NCBI GenBank assembly: GCA_028280225.1
Contig: JANQMF010000101.1
Span: 1-32,492, forward strand
Source: Pseudomonadales bacterium
GTDB taxonomy: Bacteria > Pseudomonadota > Gammaproteobacteria > Pseudomonadales > Azotimanducaceae
Direction: 5' to 3'
DNA: 32,492 nt
A program made the translations under genes and the position numbers. This document shows positions 16,734 through 25,985 of the stretch, piece by piece; position 1 is the stretch's first letter; the number at the start of each line of letters is the position of its first letter. Under the pieces are notes generated by a model. That model searched no databases. It worked only from the letters and a program-made list of their open reading frames with translations, and was not told where the DNA came from.

Positions 16734-17480
16734 TTATGCCGTTAATGCTCTTCTGGTCATAGCCAGGGCAACGGCAGGGACGGTTTCAGCACGTAAGATT
16801 AGCGGTCCAAGGCCGAATATGGCGCAGCCGTGCCGGGTAAACTGTTCCAGCTCAGCCTCGCTCCAACCTCCCTCGGGACCCACCAACAGGACATGGCCGC
16901 CCACCTCCAACCGCTGCGGAAGTTCGGGATGACCGGCTTGAAAAACAATTTTGTTCAGGGGTTTGGCAAGCAGCTCGGCTTTGTCCAAGAGGGCAAACTG
17001 GGGTAAGTGCAGGCGCCCACATTGTTCGCTGGCGCCATCGATGATCTTTTGCCAGTGTCGCTGTTTGTTGCCTGCACGACGCTGATCACTACCCTGTTGC
17101 GTGGTTGCGGCTTTTGCGGTGCTGTGATCACTGCCAAACAGCCAGATATGCGTCGCCCCCAGTTCCGTGGCTTGTTGGATGGCACGGTCCATCGCCTGGC
17201 CCTTGACCATGCTCAGCGCAATGGCCAGGGTGGCATCCGGCTTGGGTTCCCGGGGCTGTACTGAACTGACCGCCAGGATCGCCTGGCGGGGATTAGCCTC
17301 GGTCAGGGTGCATGAAAAAGCCATACCGGCGCCATCGAAGCAGTGAATGGTCTCACCGCGGCGCTTGCGCAGCACACGACACAAATAGTTGGAGCGTTCG
17401 TCGTCCAGGGTGAGCACGGAGCCAGGCTCAAATCCGGCTGAGGCTGAAGTATCCGGAGTTAGCAGAAAACGGATGGGCAA
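16734..17480 (-). CDS. rsmE: 16S rRNA (uracil-1498-N3) methyltransferase
   Basis: RsmE is a SPOUT-class enzyme that uses SAM to methylate N3 of U1498 in 16S rRNA of the 30S subunit. The 248 residues show an N-terminal PUA-like region and the C-terminal knotted SAM site V-G-P-E-G-G-W-S-E-A-E (about 201-211) and L-G-P-L-I-L-R-A-E-T-V (about 224-234), both diagnostic. The only suitable start is a TTG at 17480 with a GGA motif 7 bases upstream; an in-frame stop lies about 30 bases further back. It follows metF by 24 bases on the same strand, so a metK-metF-rsmE transcript is likely, linking SAM synthesis with a SAM user. Confidence 0.95.
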   Translation of the reverse strand: MPIRFLLTPDTSASAGFEPGSVLTLDDERSNYLCRVLRKRRGETIHCFDGAGMAFSCTLTEANPRQAILAVSSVQPREPKPDATLAIALSMVKGQAMDRAIQQATELGATHIWLFGSDHSTAKAATTQQGSDQRRAGNKQRHWQKIIDGASEQCGRLHLPQFALLDKAELLAKPLNKIVFQAGHPELPQRLEVGGHVLLVGPEGGWSEAELEQFTRHGCAIFGLGPLILRAETVPAVALAMTRRALTA

Positions 17481-17504
17481 GCGACTATCCGTTACTCTCA
17501 GCCA

Positions 17505-18338
17505 TCACGCTGATTTCAAGTTTTCTACAATGCGGGTGGTTGCGCCCCAACGATTCAGGGTGTAAAAGTGCAGCCCCGGCGCCCCCAATTCGGTCAGGCG
17601 TTGACACAGGTTGGTCACCACCTCAACACCAAACTTAGTGAGCTCATCCGGGTCGCTGTATTCGGCCATGCCGTAGCGCAGCCATCTGGGAATGTCTGCG
17701 CCGGCTTTTGCGGAAAATCTGAACAGTGACTCGGCGTTGGTGATGGGCATAATGCCCGGATAAATTGGAATATCGATGTTGGCCGCTGCGCAGCGGTCCA
17801 TAAAACGCGCATAAGCTTCGGGACAGTAAAAATACTGGGTAATGGCACTGTTTGCGCCCGCCTCCACCTTACGTTTGAAGAAGGTCAGGTCGTGTTGTGC
17901 AGACTCGGCGTCCGGGTGTACCTCCGGATAGGCGGCTACCACTAAATGAAAGTGGTCACCGGAGTGCTCGCGCACCAGCTTGACCAGAGCTTCAGCGTTG
18001 TGCGTAAAACGGCCGCTCCCCATCCCGGAGGGTTGGTCACCACGCAACGCCACGATGTGTTTTACACCTGCGGCTTTGTAGTCGTCCAACAACTGCACCA
18101 GTTCCGGCTTGTCATCTGAGCCGATAGACAGATGGGGTACCGCCTGGTGGCCGGCTTCCAGCAGCGACATAATGGTCTGGCGGGTACCGTCGCGGGTTGA
18201 TCCGCCCGCGCCATAGGTAACAGAAAAGTACTCAGGCTTGAGGGTGCCCAATTTTGCCGCCACGTTTTCCACCAGCTTTGTGCGCCCGCTGTCATCTCGG
18301 GGTGGAAAAAACTCGAAACTGATACGCTGCAGACTCAT
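17505..18338 (-). CDS. metF: 5,10-methylenetetrahydrofolate reductase
   Basis: MetF is a flavoenzyme that reduces 5,10-methylene-THF to 5-methyl-THF with NADH and so feeds methyl groups to methionine synthase. The 277-residue TIM barrel opens S-F-E-F-F-P-P-R (7-14), contains S-V-T-Y-G-A-G-G-S-T (39-48) and A-L-R-G-D-Q-P (about 97-103, folate site), and has the F-Y-T-L-N-R motif near the C-terminus. The ATG at 18338 has an AAAGGAG ribosome-binding site about 10 bases upstream. It lies 75 bases downstream of metK, and that gap holds a 14-bp tandem repeat. Confidence 0.97.
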   Translation of the reverse strand: MSLQRISFEFFPPRDDSGRTKLVENVAAKLGTLKPEYFSVTYGAGGSTRDGTRQTIMSLLEAGHQAVPHLSIGSDDKPELVQLLDDYKAAGVKHIVALRGDQPSGMGSGRFTHNAEALVKLVREHSGDHFHLVVAAYPEVHPDAESAQHDLTFFKRKVEAGANSAITQYFYCPEAYARFMDRCAAANIDIPIYPGIMPITNAESLFRFSAKAGADIPRWLRYGMAEYSDPDELTKFGVEVVTNLCQRLTELGAPGLHFYTLNRWGATTRIVENLKSA

Positions 18339-18355
18339 ACTTCTTAGTCTCCTTT

Positions 18356-18383
18356 CCGATGTACGAAAGCCGATGTACGAAAG
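18356..18383. repeat. Perfect tandem 14-bp repeat in the metK-metF gap
   Basis: CCGATGTACGAAAG occurs twice with no spacer. On the coding (minus) strand it lies directly upstream of the metF AAAGGAG ribosome-binding site. It does not resemble the MetJ box (AGACGTCT) or a SAM riboswitch. Slippage duplication or a paired regulator site are both possible. Confidence 0.85.
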
Positions 18384-18413
18384 CTAGCTGATGTGCAGAT
18401 CTAGCCCCTATCG

Positions 18414-19568
<1,155 letters not shown>

Positions 19569-19598
19569 TATTGATGTTTCCTTACAATTTGGATAACG

Positions 19599-19614
19599 AA
19601 TACTGGAATACTGG
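19599..19614. repeat. Perfect tandem 8-bp repeat in the metK leader
   Basis: AATACTGG is repeated back to back 31 bases upstream of the metK start. On the minus strand a loose promoter candidate (TTGAGC, 17 bases, TATCCA) lies just before it, so the repeat would fall at or after the transcription start. No known regulator site was recognised. Confidence 0.6.
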
Positions 19615-19692
19615 ATAGTTTCGTCTTTTTCTTTGCTCAAAAAAACGGGCGCATTGTAATGGATCGTTACGATTTACTCATCTTTCATTTGC

Positions 19693-19726
19693 AGCGCCGC
19701 TTGCAAGTGACGACAATAGCGCCGCT
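19693..19726. repeat. 9-bp direct repeat pair in the metK-tkt intergenic region
   Basis: AGCGCCGCT occurs at 19693-19701 and 19718-19726, 25 bases apart, with GCAGCG and CGCTGC at the outer edges forming an inverted repeat. It could fold in RNA or bind a dimeric regulator two helical turns apart. Nothing matches a known riboswitch. Confidence 0.4.
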
Positions 19727-19775
19727 GCACTAGACGGGGCAGGATGCCCGATGAATAAACTGTAGGTTTTTCGGA

Positions 19776-19792
19776 GGTTCCCGCTGGGAACC
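19776..19792 (+). other. 7-bp hairpin in the tkt 5' leader
   Basis: GGTTCCC, a 3-base loop GCT, then GGGAACC form a perfect stem ending 58 bases before the tkt start. It has no T run and is unlikely to be a terminator for either divergent gene. A role in tkt mRNA stability or leader control is possible but unproven. Confidence 0.45.
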
Positions 19793-19850
19793 GTTGGGGA
19801 AGAGGAGGCCAGGACGGGCTTTTCTGGACAAGAACACACTAAGGCGTCAA

Positions 19851-21854
19851 ATGACATCACAAAATTCAAGTTCTTCCCGGGTAGAACGGGCTAATGCCAT
19901 TCGCGTGCTTTCCATGGACGCGGTCCAGGCCGCCAACAGCGGCCATCCCGGCGCACCCATGGGCATGGCGGATATTGGCGAAGTGCTATGGCGGGATTTA
20001 CTTAAGCACAACCCCAATGATCCGTCATGGGTGGATCGAGACCGCTTTGTATTGTCCAACGGCCATGGCTCGATGTTCCTGTACAGTCTGCTGCATTTAA
20101 CCGGGTACAACGTAAGCACCCAGGATTTAAAAGACTTCAGGCAACTGCATGCCAAAACCGCTGGTCATCCGGAGTTTGGTGAATGCCCCGGGGTGGAGAC
20201 CACAACCGGTCCGCTTGGCCAGGGTTTTGCCAACGCGGTGGGTATGGCCCTGGCGGAACAAAAATTAGCCCAGGAGTTTAATCAACCGGACCTGTCCATC
20301 GTTGATCACCACACCTGGGTGGTGGTGGGAGACGGCTGCCTGATGGAAGGCATCTCCCACGAGGCGGCATCCCTGGCCGGTACCCTGGGTTTGGGCAAGC
20401 TGATTTGCATCTACGATGACAATGGCATCTCAATTGACGGTGAAGTGGATGGCTGGTTTAACGAAGACATCGGCAGCCGGTTCGAGGCTTATGGCTGGCG
20501 GGTGATAAAGAACGTGGATGGCCATGATGCGGACGAGATTTCCACCGCCTTGTCGGTGGCACAAAAAACGGATGGCCGGCCCACCCTGGTTTGTTGCCGT
20601 ACAACTATCGGTTTTGGCTCACCCAACAAAGCGGGTACTGCGGGTGTCCACGGGGCGGCTCTGGGGGCTGACGAAGTAGATTTGACCCGCAGGCAGTTGA
20701 ACTGGGGGGATGACCCCTTTGTTGTGCCGGACAATGTCCGCACGGATTGGGATATGCGGGTAAAAGGGGCACAGGCACAGGCGGACTGGCAGGCCCTGTT
20801 TGAGCGGTATCAGACAGCTCATCCGGAGCGTTCTGCGGAGTTTTTGCGGCGTATGCGCGGAGAGCTGCCGGAGAACTGGCAGGTGGCGGTTAGAGAATTG
20901 GCCCGGGCCGAGCAAGAAGCCCCTCAGCCTTGTGCCACGCGCAAGTCGTCACAAAAGGCGCTGGGTGCCATTGCGGAAGGAGTGCCGGAGCTGTTTGGCG
21001 GCTCTGCGGATCTGACCGGCTCAAATCTGACCAAGTGGGAGGGCGCTCAGGCGCACCAACATATGAGTTATGGTGTGCGTGAATTTGGCATGACCGCAGT
21101 CAGCAACGGTATATGGTTGCACGGCGGCTATCGGACGTTTACCGGCACCTTCCTGGTATTTATGGAGTATGCGCGCAACGCGGTTCGCTTAGCCGCTTTG
21201 ATGCGCATACCTAATATTTTTGTATACACCCACGACTCCGTAGCGGTGGGTGAAGACGGCCCTACTCACCAGCCCATAGAGCAACTGACTAATTTGCGCA
21301 GCACACCCAATCTGCATACCTGGCGGCCCTGCGATACGGTTGAAACGGCGGTAGCCTGGGAAATGGCGATTGCCAGCCGGGAACAACCCTCTGCACTCAT
21401 TTTCTCCCGGCAAAATACCACCCCGCAGTCCCGGGATACTCAAGCCTTTAATGACATTCGCCGAGGTGGTTACATCTTGTCGGATACCAGTGCGGATCAA
21501 ACCATGCCGGATATCATCCTGCTGGCCACTGGCTCAGAAGTCGGGTTGGCGTCAGAGGCAGCAAGTCAGCTTAGCGGGCAGGGTGTGGCGGTCCGGGTTG
21601 TGTCCATGCCCTGTTGTGAGGTTTTTTTGAAACAGGATGCGGAATACCAGGGCCGTGTTTTACCCCCTCAGGTACGTGCCCGGGTGGCGGTGGAAGCGGG
21701 GCATCCGGACTACTGGTACCGCTTTGTGGGCCTGGACGGGGCTGTTGTGGGTATCGATCAATTTGGTGTGTCCGCACCGGGTGGGCAAGCGATGCAAGCC
21801 ATGGGGATGACGGTGGATAATGTGGTGGCGGCCGCTTTGGGTGTTAAAGGGTAG
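19851..21854 (+). CDS. tkt: Transketolase
   Basis: Transketolase is a thiamine-diphosphate enzyme that moves two-carbon units between sugar phosphates in the pentose phosphate pathway. The start at 19851 (AAGG six bases upstream) gives M-T-S-Q-N and 667 residues, the normal length; an in-frame start 19 codons earlier is not conserved. Signatures are [14 protein letters not shown] (28-41), N-G-H-G-S (70-74), the ThDP/metal motif G-D-G-C-L-M-E-G (160-167) with D190-N191, and a C-terminal domain with [13 protein letters not shown]. It is followed 9 bases later by pgk. The epd gene found between tkt and pgk in many gammaproteobacteria is absent. Confidence 0.98.
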   Translation: MTSQNSSSSRVERANAIRVLSMDAVQAANSGHPGAPMGMADIGEVLWRDLLKHNPNDPSWVDRDRFVLSNGHGSMFLYSLLHLTGYNVSTQDLKDFRQLHAKTAGHPEFGECPGVETTTGPLGQGFANAVGMALAEQKLAQEFNQPDLSIVDHHTWVVVGDGCLMEGISHEAASLAGTLGLGKLICIYDDNGISIDGEVDGWFNEDIGSRFEAYGWRVIKNVDGHDADEISTALSVAQKTDGRPTLVCCRTTIGFGSPNKAGTAGVHGAALGADEVDLTRRQLNWGDDPFVVPDNVRTDWDMRVKGAQAQADWQALFERYQTAHPERSAEFLRRMRGELPENWQVAVRELARAEQEAPQPCATRKSSQKALGAIAEGVPELFGGSADLTGSNLTKWEGAQAHQHMSYGVREFGMTAVSNGIWLHGGYRTFTGTFLVFMEYARNAVRLAALMRIPNIFVYTHDSVAVGEDGPTHQPIEQLTNLRSTPNLHTWRPCDTVETAVAWEMAIASREQPSALIFSRQNTTPQSRDTQAFNDIRRGGYILSDTSADQTMPDIILLATGSEVGLASEAASQLSGQGVAVRVVSMPCCEVFLKQDAEYQGRVLPPQVRARVAVEAGHPDYWYRFVGLDGAVVGIDQFGVSAPGGQAMQAMGMTVDNVVAAALGVKG

Positions 21855-21863
21855 GAGAACAAG

Positions 21864-23042
21864 ATGGCCGGTGAGCAAAGATTTTTAACCATAGAAGATG
21901 TTGATCTGACCAACCGCCGGGTATTAATCCGGGCTGATCTTAATGTGCCGGTCAAGGATGGGGCGGTGACCAGTGACGCGCGGATTCGTGCTTCGCTGCC
22001 CACCATCGAATATGCGCTGGCCAGAAATGCAGCGGTTGTGGTGATGTCCCACCTGGGGCGGCCGGAAGAAGGGCAGCCTGATGCCCAGGCTTCCCTGGCA
22101 CCGGTGGCAAAAACCCTGTCAGATTTATTGGCTCGGCCCATCCCCTTGTTGCCCGACCTTGAAGCCTGCGGCCAGGTTAAATCCGGGGAAGTAGCCCTGC
22201 TGGAAAATGTACGTTTTTTAACCGGGGAAAAAGCGGACAGCGAGGAGTTGGCCGGACAGATGGCGGGGCAATGTGATGTTTTTGTCATGGATGCCTTCGG
22301 TACTGCCCACCGCGCCCAAGCCTCAACCCATGGTGTGGGTCAGCAGGCCGCAGTCGCCTGCGCGGGTTTGCTGATGGCCCAGGAATTGAATGCGTTGTCG
22401 ACGGCCCTGGCCCAACCCGCCTCACCGATGATTGCCATTGTTGGCGGGGCCAAGGTGTCAACCAAACTTCAGGTGCTGGATGCGCTGGCTGATATTGCTG
22501 ATGAGATAATCGCCGGTGGCGGCATTGCTAACACATTTATTGCGGCAGCGGGTTATGGTGTGGGGAAATCTCTATTTGAAGCAGACCTGGTGGATACCGC
22601 TGCGGCCATCGCCAAGCGGGTCAATATTCCAATCCCCGAGGATGTCATGGTCGCCACGGATTTTGCGGAAGACGCCCCGGCTGTGGTGCGGGCGATTGAT
22701 CAGGTAGGCAGCAACGAGATGATCCTGGACATTGGCCCGGTGACCGCCCGGGCCTGGGGTGAACGACTGGCGGGCGCCAGAACCATTCTGTGGAATGGTC
22801 CCGTGGGTGTCTTTGAGTATGACCAGTTTGGTGAGGGGACCCGGGTGCTGGCTGAAGGCATAGCGGCCAGCGAAGGTTTTTCCATTGCTGGTGGCGGCGA
22901 TACGCTGGCGGCCATTGACAAGTACCAAGTCCGGGAGGGTATCTCCTATATTTCAACCGGTGGTGGTGCTTTCCTGGAGTTTGTCGAAGGCAAAACCCTG
23001 CCGGCGGTACAGATGCTTGAGGCGCGGGCCGGGACCGGCTGA
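21864..23042 (+). CDS. pgk: Phosphoglycerate kinase
   Basis: Pgk transfers the acyl phosphate of 1,3-bisphosphoglycerate to ADP in glycolysis, and runs in reverse in gluconeogenesis. The 392 residues contain R-A-D-L-N-V-P (23-29), S-H-L-G-R-P (62-67), the V-R-F-L-x-G-E-K-A-like segment [17 protein letters not shown] and the C-terminal nucleotide site [15 protein letters not shown] motif precedes the ATG, and the tight spacing to tkt implies one operon. In many relatives pyk and an aldolase gene follow; here the next gene is the DUF4065 cassette. Confidence 0.98.
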   Translation: MAGEQRFLTIEDVDLTNRRVLIRADLNVPVKDGAVTSDARIRASLPTIEYALARNAAVVVMSHLGRPEEGQPDAQASLAPVAKTLSDLLARPIPLLPDLEACGQVKSGEVALLENVRFLTGEKADSEELAGQMAGQCDVFVMDAFGTAHRAQASTHGVGQQAAVACAGLLMAQELNALSTALAQPASPMIAIVGGAKVSTKLQVLDALADIADEIIAGGGIANTFIAAAGYGVGKSLFEADLVDTAAAIAKRVNIPIPEDVMVATDFAEDAPAVVRAIDQVGSNEMILDIGPVTARAWGERLAGARTILWNGPVGVFEYDQFGEGTRVLAEGIAASEGFSIAGGGDTLAAIDKYQVREGISYISTGGGAFLEFVEGKTLPAVQMLEARAGTG

Positions 23043-23141
23043 AGAACGGTTAAGTACAATCGTTGATTTTCGGTTGAGACAGAGCTGACTGAAGCCGGTA
23101 CAGTTGCTGACGGGAAAGCGATTCGTTGAGCGGGTGATTTG

Positions 23142-23159
23142 TTTAACCTGTGTTAAAAT
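23142..23159 (+). promoter_or_regulatory. Extended -10 promoter overlapped by an inverted repeat, in front of the DUF4065 cassette
   Basis: TTTAAC (23142-23147), a 4-base spacer and GTTAAA (23152-23157) form a perfect inverted repeat. TAAAAT (23154-23159), preceded by TGT, reads as an extended -10 element, so the right arm of the repeat covers the promoter. A start near 23166 would give a 22-base leader to the GTG at 23188. An operator over its own -10 is the usual arrangement for self-repressing toxin-antitoxin operons. No good -35 is present. Confidence 0.5.
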
Positions 23160-23187
23160 TCATGTAGTTGACGAAAGGAACCCAAAA

Positions 23188-23661
23188 GTGAAAAGTGCCC
23201 TAGCGATTGGCCAACACTTTCTGGACTTGGCCGAAAAAAACAACACCGCAATGACTCCAATGGAGTTGATTAAGCTGACCTACATTGCACATGGCTGGAT
23301 GTTGGGTTTGTATAGCCGTGCCTTGATTAAGGAAGATGTAGAGGCTTGGAAATATGGGCCTGTTATCCCTGTATTGTACCATCGGGTTAAGAAGTTTGGC
23401 TCCAAGCCTGTTACAGATCGCATATCGAAAAAACGTATCGACTTGGATGCTTACGAGCGCAGCGTTGTTGAACAAGTGTTCGACAAATACGGCAAACTGG
23501 GTGGCATAGCGTTATCCAGCCTTACACATCAACCGGGATCACCTTGGGATTTGACGTGGGATGGTACATACGCTGAAAAGATTTCAGATAATCTAATTGA
23601 GCATCACTTCAAGGGTTTGATGTATGAGCATCGAGGAAGTGCCTCCTCCGCGATCGGATGA
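23188..23661 (+). CDS. DUF4065/Panacea-domain protein, probable antitoxin
   Basis: The domain (also called SocA/GepA-like) is found in antitoxins that neutralise many unrelated toxins (PanA) and in SocA, a ClpXP proteolysis adaptor in Caulobacter. The GTG at 23188 is chosen because AAAGGA lies 8 bases upstream and the protein then opens M-K-S-A-L-A-I-G-Q-H; an ATG 28 codons earlier has no such site and would include the promoter. Of 157 residues, diagnostic segments are L-I-K-L-T-Y-I-A-H-G-W-M-L-G (27-40), E-A-W-K-Y-G-P-V-I-P-V-L-Y (52-64) and L-S-S-L-T-H-Q-P-G-S-P-W (109-120). Composition looks more AT-rich than its neighbours. It overlaps the next gene by 38 bases. Confidence 0.88.
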   Translation: MKSALAIGQHFLDLAEKNNTAMTPMELIKLTYIAHGWMLGLYSRALIKEDVEAWKYGPVIPVLYHRVKKFGSKPVTDRISKKRIDLDAYERSVVEQVFDKYGKLGGIALSSLTHQPGSPWDLTWDGTYAEKISDNLIEHHFKGLMYEHRGSASSAIG

Positions 23662-23959
23662 ACCGCAATCAGACCCGGCGGCCAAACAAGAAGATTTAGC
23701 GTTTGCTAACTACGAGCGAGCTCAACGCGGCCGTCGTGACCAGTTTTGGAAACACGTCCACTATATTGCGTTAGCGGGTATTTGGGTTGGTTCGATCCTT
23801 GCCCTTATACTCGTACTTACCACGGTTTGGCACATGATTGGGCCTGAAGAGATGCAATGGCTCGACGAGAACGCGGTACAAAGGTTGTTGGCGCTACTCA
23901 GTGGAGCAGGGGCGGCGGTAATCTTCAGGCTGCTCAGGAATTATGTTAACGATACATAA
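23624..23959 (+). CDS. Small two-helix membrane protein paired with the Panacea protein, putative toxin
   Basis: I do not recognise a named family. The 111 residues have a charged, Pro/Glu/Asp-rich N-terminus (1-30), a basic segment R-A-Q-R-G-R-R (32-38), a first membrane helix (about 46-69), an acidic connector (about 73-84) and a second shorter hydrophobic helix (about 87-103) ending in R-L-L-R-N-Y-V. The gene starts inside the end of the DUF4065 gene with an AAGGG ribosome-binding site about 8 bases upstream, so translation is probably coupled. PanTA pairs include membrane-acting toxins, which makes a toxin role plausible. Other options are a partner membrane protein or a phage-defence effector. 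The stop lies 15 bases from the convergent fda. Confidence 0.75.
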   Translation: MSIEEVPPPRSDEPQSDPAAKQEDLAFANYERAQRGRRDQFWKHVHYIALAGIWVGSILALILVLTTVWHMIGPEEMQWLDENAVQRLLALLSGAGAAVIFRLLRNYVNDT

Positions 23960-23974
23960 TCAGGCGGTGTCATA

Positions 23975-24901
23975 TCAGGTATTTGACGCCGCACAAATCT
24001 CCGCGATCGTGTGATCCAGGGTCGCATTGAATTCGTCGTCTGCCTGACCCGCGCTGAGCCCTTCGGTTAGAGCCCGGGAAAAGCTTGCGATCATGCCGTG
24101 GTTGGCGCTGAGCCGTTGGTTGGCCTCAGCTTGGCTGTATCCGCCGGATAGCGCCACAACCCGCAAGGATTTGGGTTGGGCCTGAAGCTCAGCGTAAAAG
24201 TCGGCTTCTTCGGGTAAGGTCAGTTTAAACATCACCGGCAGGTCGCCCTGCACACTTTCCAATCCCTGTAGTAAACAGGTGCGCAATATATCCTCACAGG
24301 CGGCTTTGTCCGGTGCATTGATGTCCACTTCGGGCTCAATAATGGGCACCATCTGAAAATTCAAAATCTGTTGGGCAATATCAAATTGCTGTTGCACCAC
24401 TCTTTTGATGCCGGCCTCGTTAGCCGCTTTGATCACGGAGCGCATTTTGGTACCAAAAACATTGAGGTCTACCGCACGAGCCAGCAATTTGTCCAGGTCC
24501 GGGATGGTCTTCATCACCTGTACCCCATCCTGTTCGTCAGCCAGACCCTTGTCTACCTTGAGAAAAGGCACAACACTTTTCTCCTGCCACAAATAGTCCG
24601 GTGTTGGCTTGCCTTCTACCTGGCGGTCCATGGTTTGTTCAAACAGGATGGCGCCGAGAATGCGGTCGCCGGAAAATACCCGGCTGGTCATGATGCGGCT
24701 GCGCATCGCGTGGATGAGGTCAAACATCTCGGTGTCGTTGCTGTACGCATCTTCGTTAACCCCATACAACTTGAGTGCTTTTGGAGTACTCCCTCCACTT
24801 TGATCAAGGGCGGCAATAAAACCGGGAGCGGTCCCGGCTTTGTTTAATTGTTTGTCGAAAATGGCGTAGTTTTCCGCAGAACGCGCTGTAATCTCAGACA
24901 T
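23975..24901 (-). CDS. fda: Class I fructose-bisphosphate aldolase
   Basis: This Schiff-base aldolase interconverts fructose 1,6-bisphosphate with dihydroxyacetone phosphate and glyceraldehyde 3-phosphate, with no metal. The 308 residues closely follow the bacterial class I type known from Staphylococcus: G-F-I-A-A-L-D-Q-S-G-G-S-T-P-K (27-41), G-A-I-L-F-E-Q-T-M-D (83-92), V-P-F-L-K-V-D-K-G-L (111-120), P-I-I-E-P-E-V-D-I (186-194), M-F-K-L-T-L-P with likely Schiff-base K226, and L-S-G-G-Y-S (251-256). An AGGA motif precedes the ATG. It is near pgk but on the opposite strand, and is divergent from the downstream hydrolase with only about 50 bases between them. Confidence 0.97.
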   Translation of the reverse strand: MSEITARSAENYAIFDKQLNKAGTAPGFIAALDQSGGSTPKALKLYGVNEDAYSNDTEMFDLIHAMRSRIMTSRVFSGDRILGAILFEQTMDRQVEGKPTPDYLWQEKSVVPFLKVDKGLADEQDGVQVMKTIPDLDKLLARAVDLNVFGTKMRSVIKAANEAGIKRVVQQQFDIAQQILNFQMVPIIEPEVDINAPDKAACEDILRTCLLQGLESVQGDLPVMFKLTLPEEADFYAELQAQPKSLRVVALSGGYSQAEANQRLSANHGMIASFSRALTEGLSAGQADDEFNATLDHTIAEICAASNT

Positions 24902-24953
24902 AATTAGTCCTGGGTGGATAAAAAACGCGGTATTTTAGGTGGGATGCCGCTTT

Positions 24954-25985
24954 ATGTATATGCTACGCAATATGAATGAATCACAAAAATTGCCATTGGT
25001 TACAAATGATGTGTCAGCTTTGCGCCGTGGTACACATCCCTTTGACCACACCGCCCTGCAGGCGGCGGTAGCGGCCCTGGAGCATGGTGAAAAGTTGCCT
25101 GAACATCTGCTGGGGGACTATCGTGCATTTTATGGGTTTGACCTGCTCCTGGACGGTGCCGGCCATTCCCTCCAGTTACTTAAGGTGGCGGATCAACGGA
25201 TTGCGGTGCACCGTTTTGAGCCGCCGCATATTCGTGGTTACGCCATGTTGTGTCACGGTTATTACGATCATGTCGGGTTATATGGTTTTGTCCTGCGTTA
25301 TTTGCTGAGTCATGGTCTGGCGGTGGTGGCTCACGACCAGATTGGTCACGGCCTGTCGGATGGGCCGCGGGCGACTATCCAGAGTTTTGACCGGTATGTG
25401 GCGGCGACCCACGCGGTGCACCTGGCGGCCGCGGCTCAGCTTCCCCAGGCCACCCCCTGGCATTGGTTAGGTCAGAGCATGGGTGGATCTGTGGTGATGG
25501 AAACCCTGCATCAGCATCCGCAATTACCCCTGGGTGAGGTTGTCCTGTTTGCTCCGCTGGTCCGTCCCTACGGCTGGTGGCTGTCTCAATGGGTATTTGC
25601 ATTGGCGAAAATGACCGTGGATGAAAGACCGCGCAAGATCACCCGCAATGCCGAAAACGCTGAATTTCTGCACCTGCAACATGCAGACCGGTTGCAGCCG
25701 CAAATATTGCCCGTGGCCTGGGTGCAGGCCATGGTGGACTGGTTTCAACGCCTGGAGCGTTATCCGGGCTCGAATTTGCGGCCTAAAATTATACAAGGCC
25801 ACCAGGATCGCACGGTCAGTTGGCGCCACAACCAGAAATTTCTGGGGCAGCGGTATGCTGACGCGCAGTGGTGTATTTTGCCCCAGGCGAGCCACCATCT
25901 GGCTAATGAGTCTACCCACATTCGCCAACAAATGTATGCCTGGCTGGACCAACAATGTGTTTGGGTGGCTAACGGATCGGGGTAA
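24954..25985 (+). CDS. Alpha/beta hydrolase, monoacylglycerol lipase-like (serine aminopeptidase S33 / Hydrolase_4)
   Basis: The fold suggests a cytoplasmic esterase or lysophospholipase/monoacylglycerol lipase; the substrate is unknown. The oxyanion region is L-C-H-G-Y-Y-D-H (about 99-106), the nucleophile elbow is G-Q-S-M-G-G (about 173-178, Ser 175), with D-Q-I-G-H-G-L-S-D-G before it, and probable Asp 285 (G-H-Q-D-R-T-V) and His 314/315 (A-S-H-H) complete the triad. Several starts are possible: GTG 24939, ATG 24954, 24960 or 24972. I chose 24954 for its spacing from AGGTGG; the residue numbers assume it. The stop abuts the ATG of the next gene, so the two are probably cotranscribed. Confidence 0.85.
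   Translation: MYMLRNMNESQKLPLVTNDVSALRRGTHPFDHTALQAAVAALEHGEKLPEHLLGDYRAFYGFDLLLDGAGHSLQLLKVADQRIAVHRFEPPHIRGYAMLCHGYYDHVGLYGFVLRYLLSHGLAVVAHDQIGHGLSDGPRATIQSFDRYVAATHAVHLAAAAQLPQATPWHWLGQSMGGSVVMETLHQHPQLPLGEVVLFAPLVRPYGWWLSQWVFALAKMTVDERPRKITRNAENAEFLHLQHADRLQPQILPVAWVQAMVDWFQRLERYPGSNLRPKIIQGHQDRTVSWRHNQKFLGQRYADAQWCILPQASHHLANESTHIRQQMYAWLDQQCVWVANGSG

Noticed and set aside
19569-19640. N-terminal extension of metK by 24 codons
   Set aside because: [11 protein letters not shown] is the conserved start and has an AAGGA motif; the extension is not like any MetK.
19569-19850. SAM or SAH riboswitch upstream of metK/tkt
   Set aside because: No consensus core of SAM-I, SAM-II or SAH aptamers could be found by eye; only simple repeats and a hairpin are present.
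23104-23187. Upstream ATG for the DUF4065 gene
   Set aside because: This start would place the -10 element and inverted repeat inside the coding region and has no ribosome-binding site; GTG 23188 has AAAGGA.
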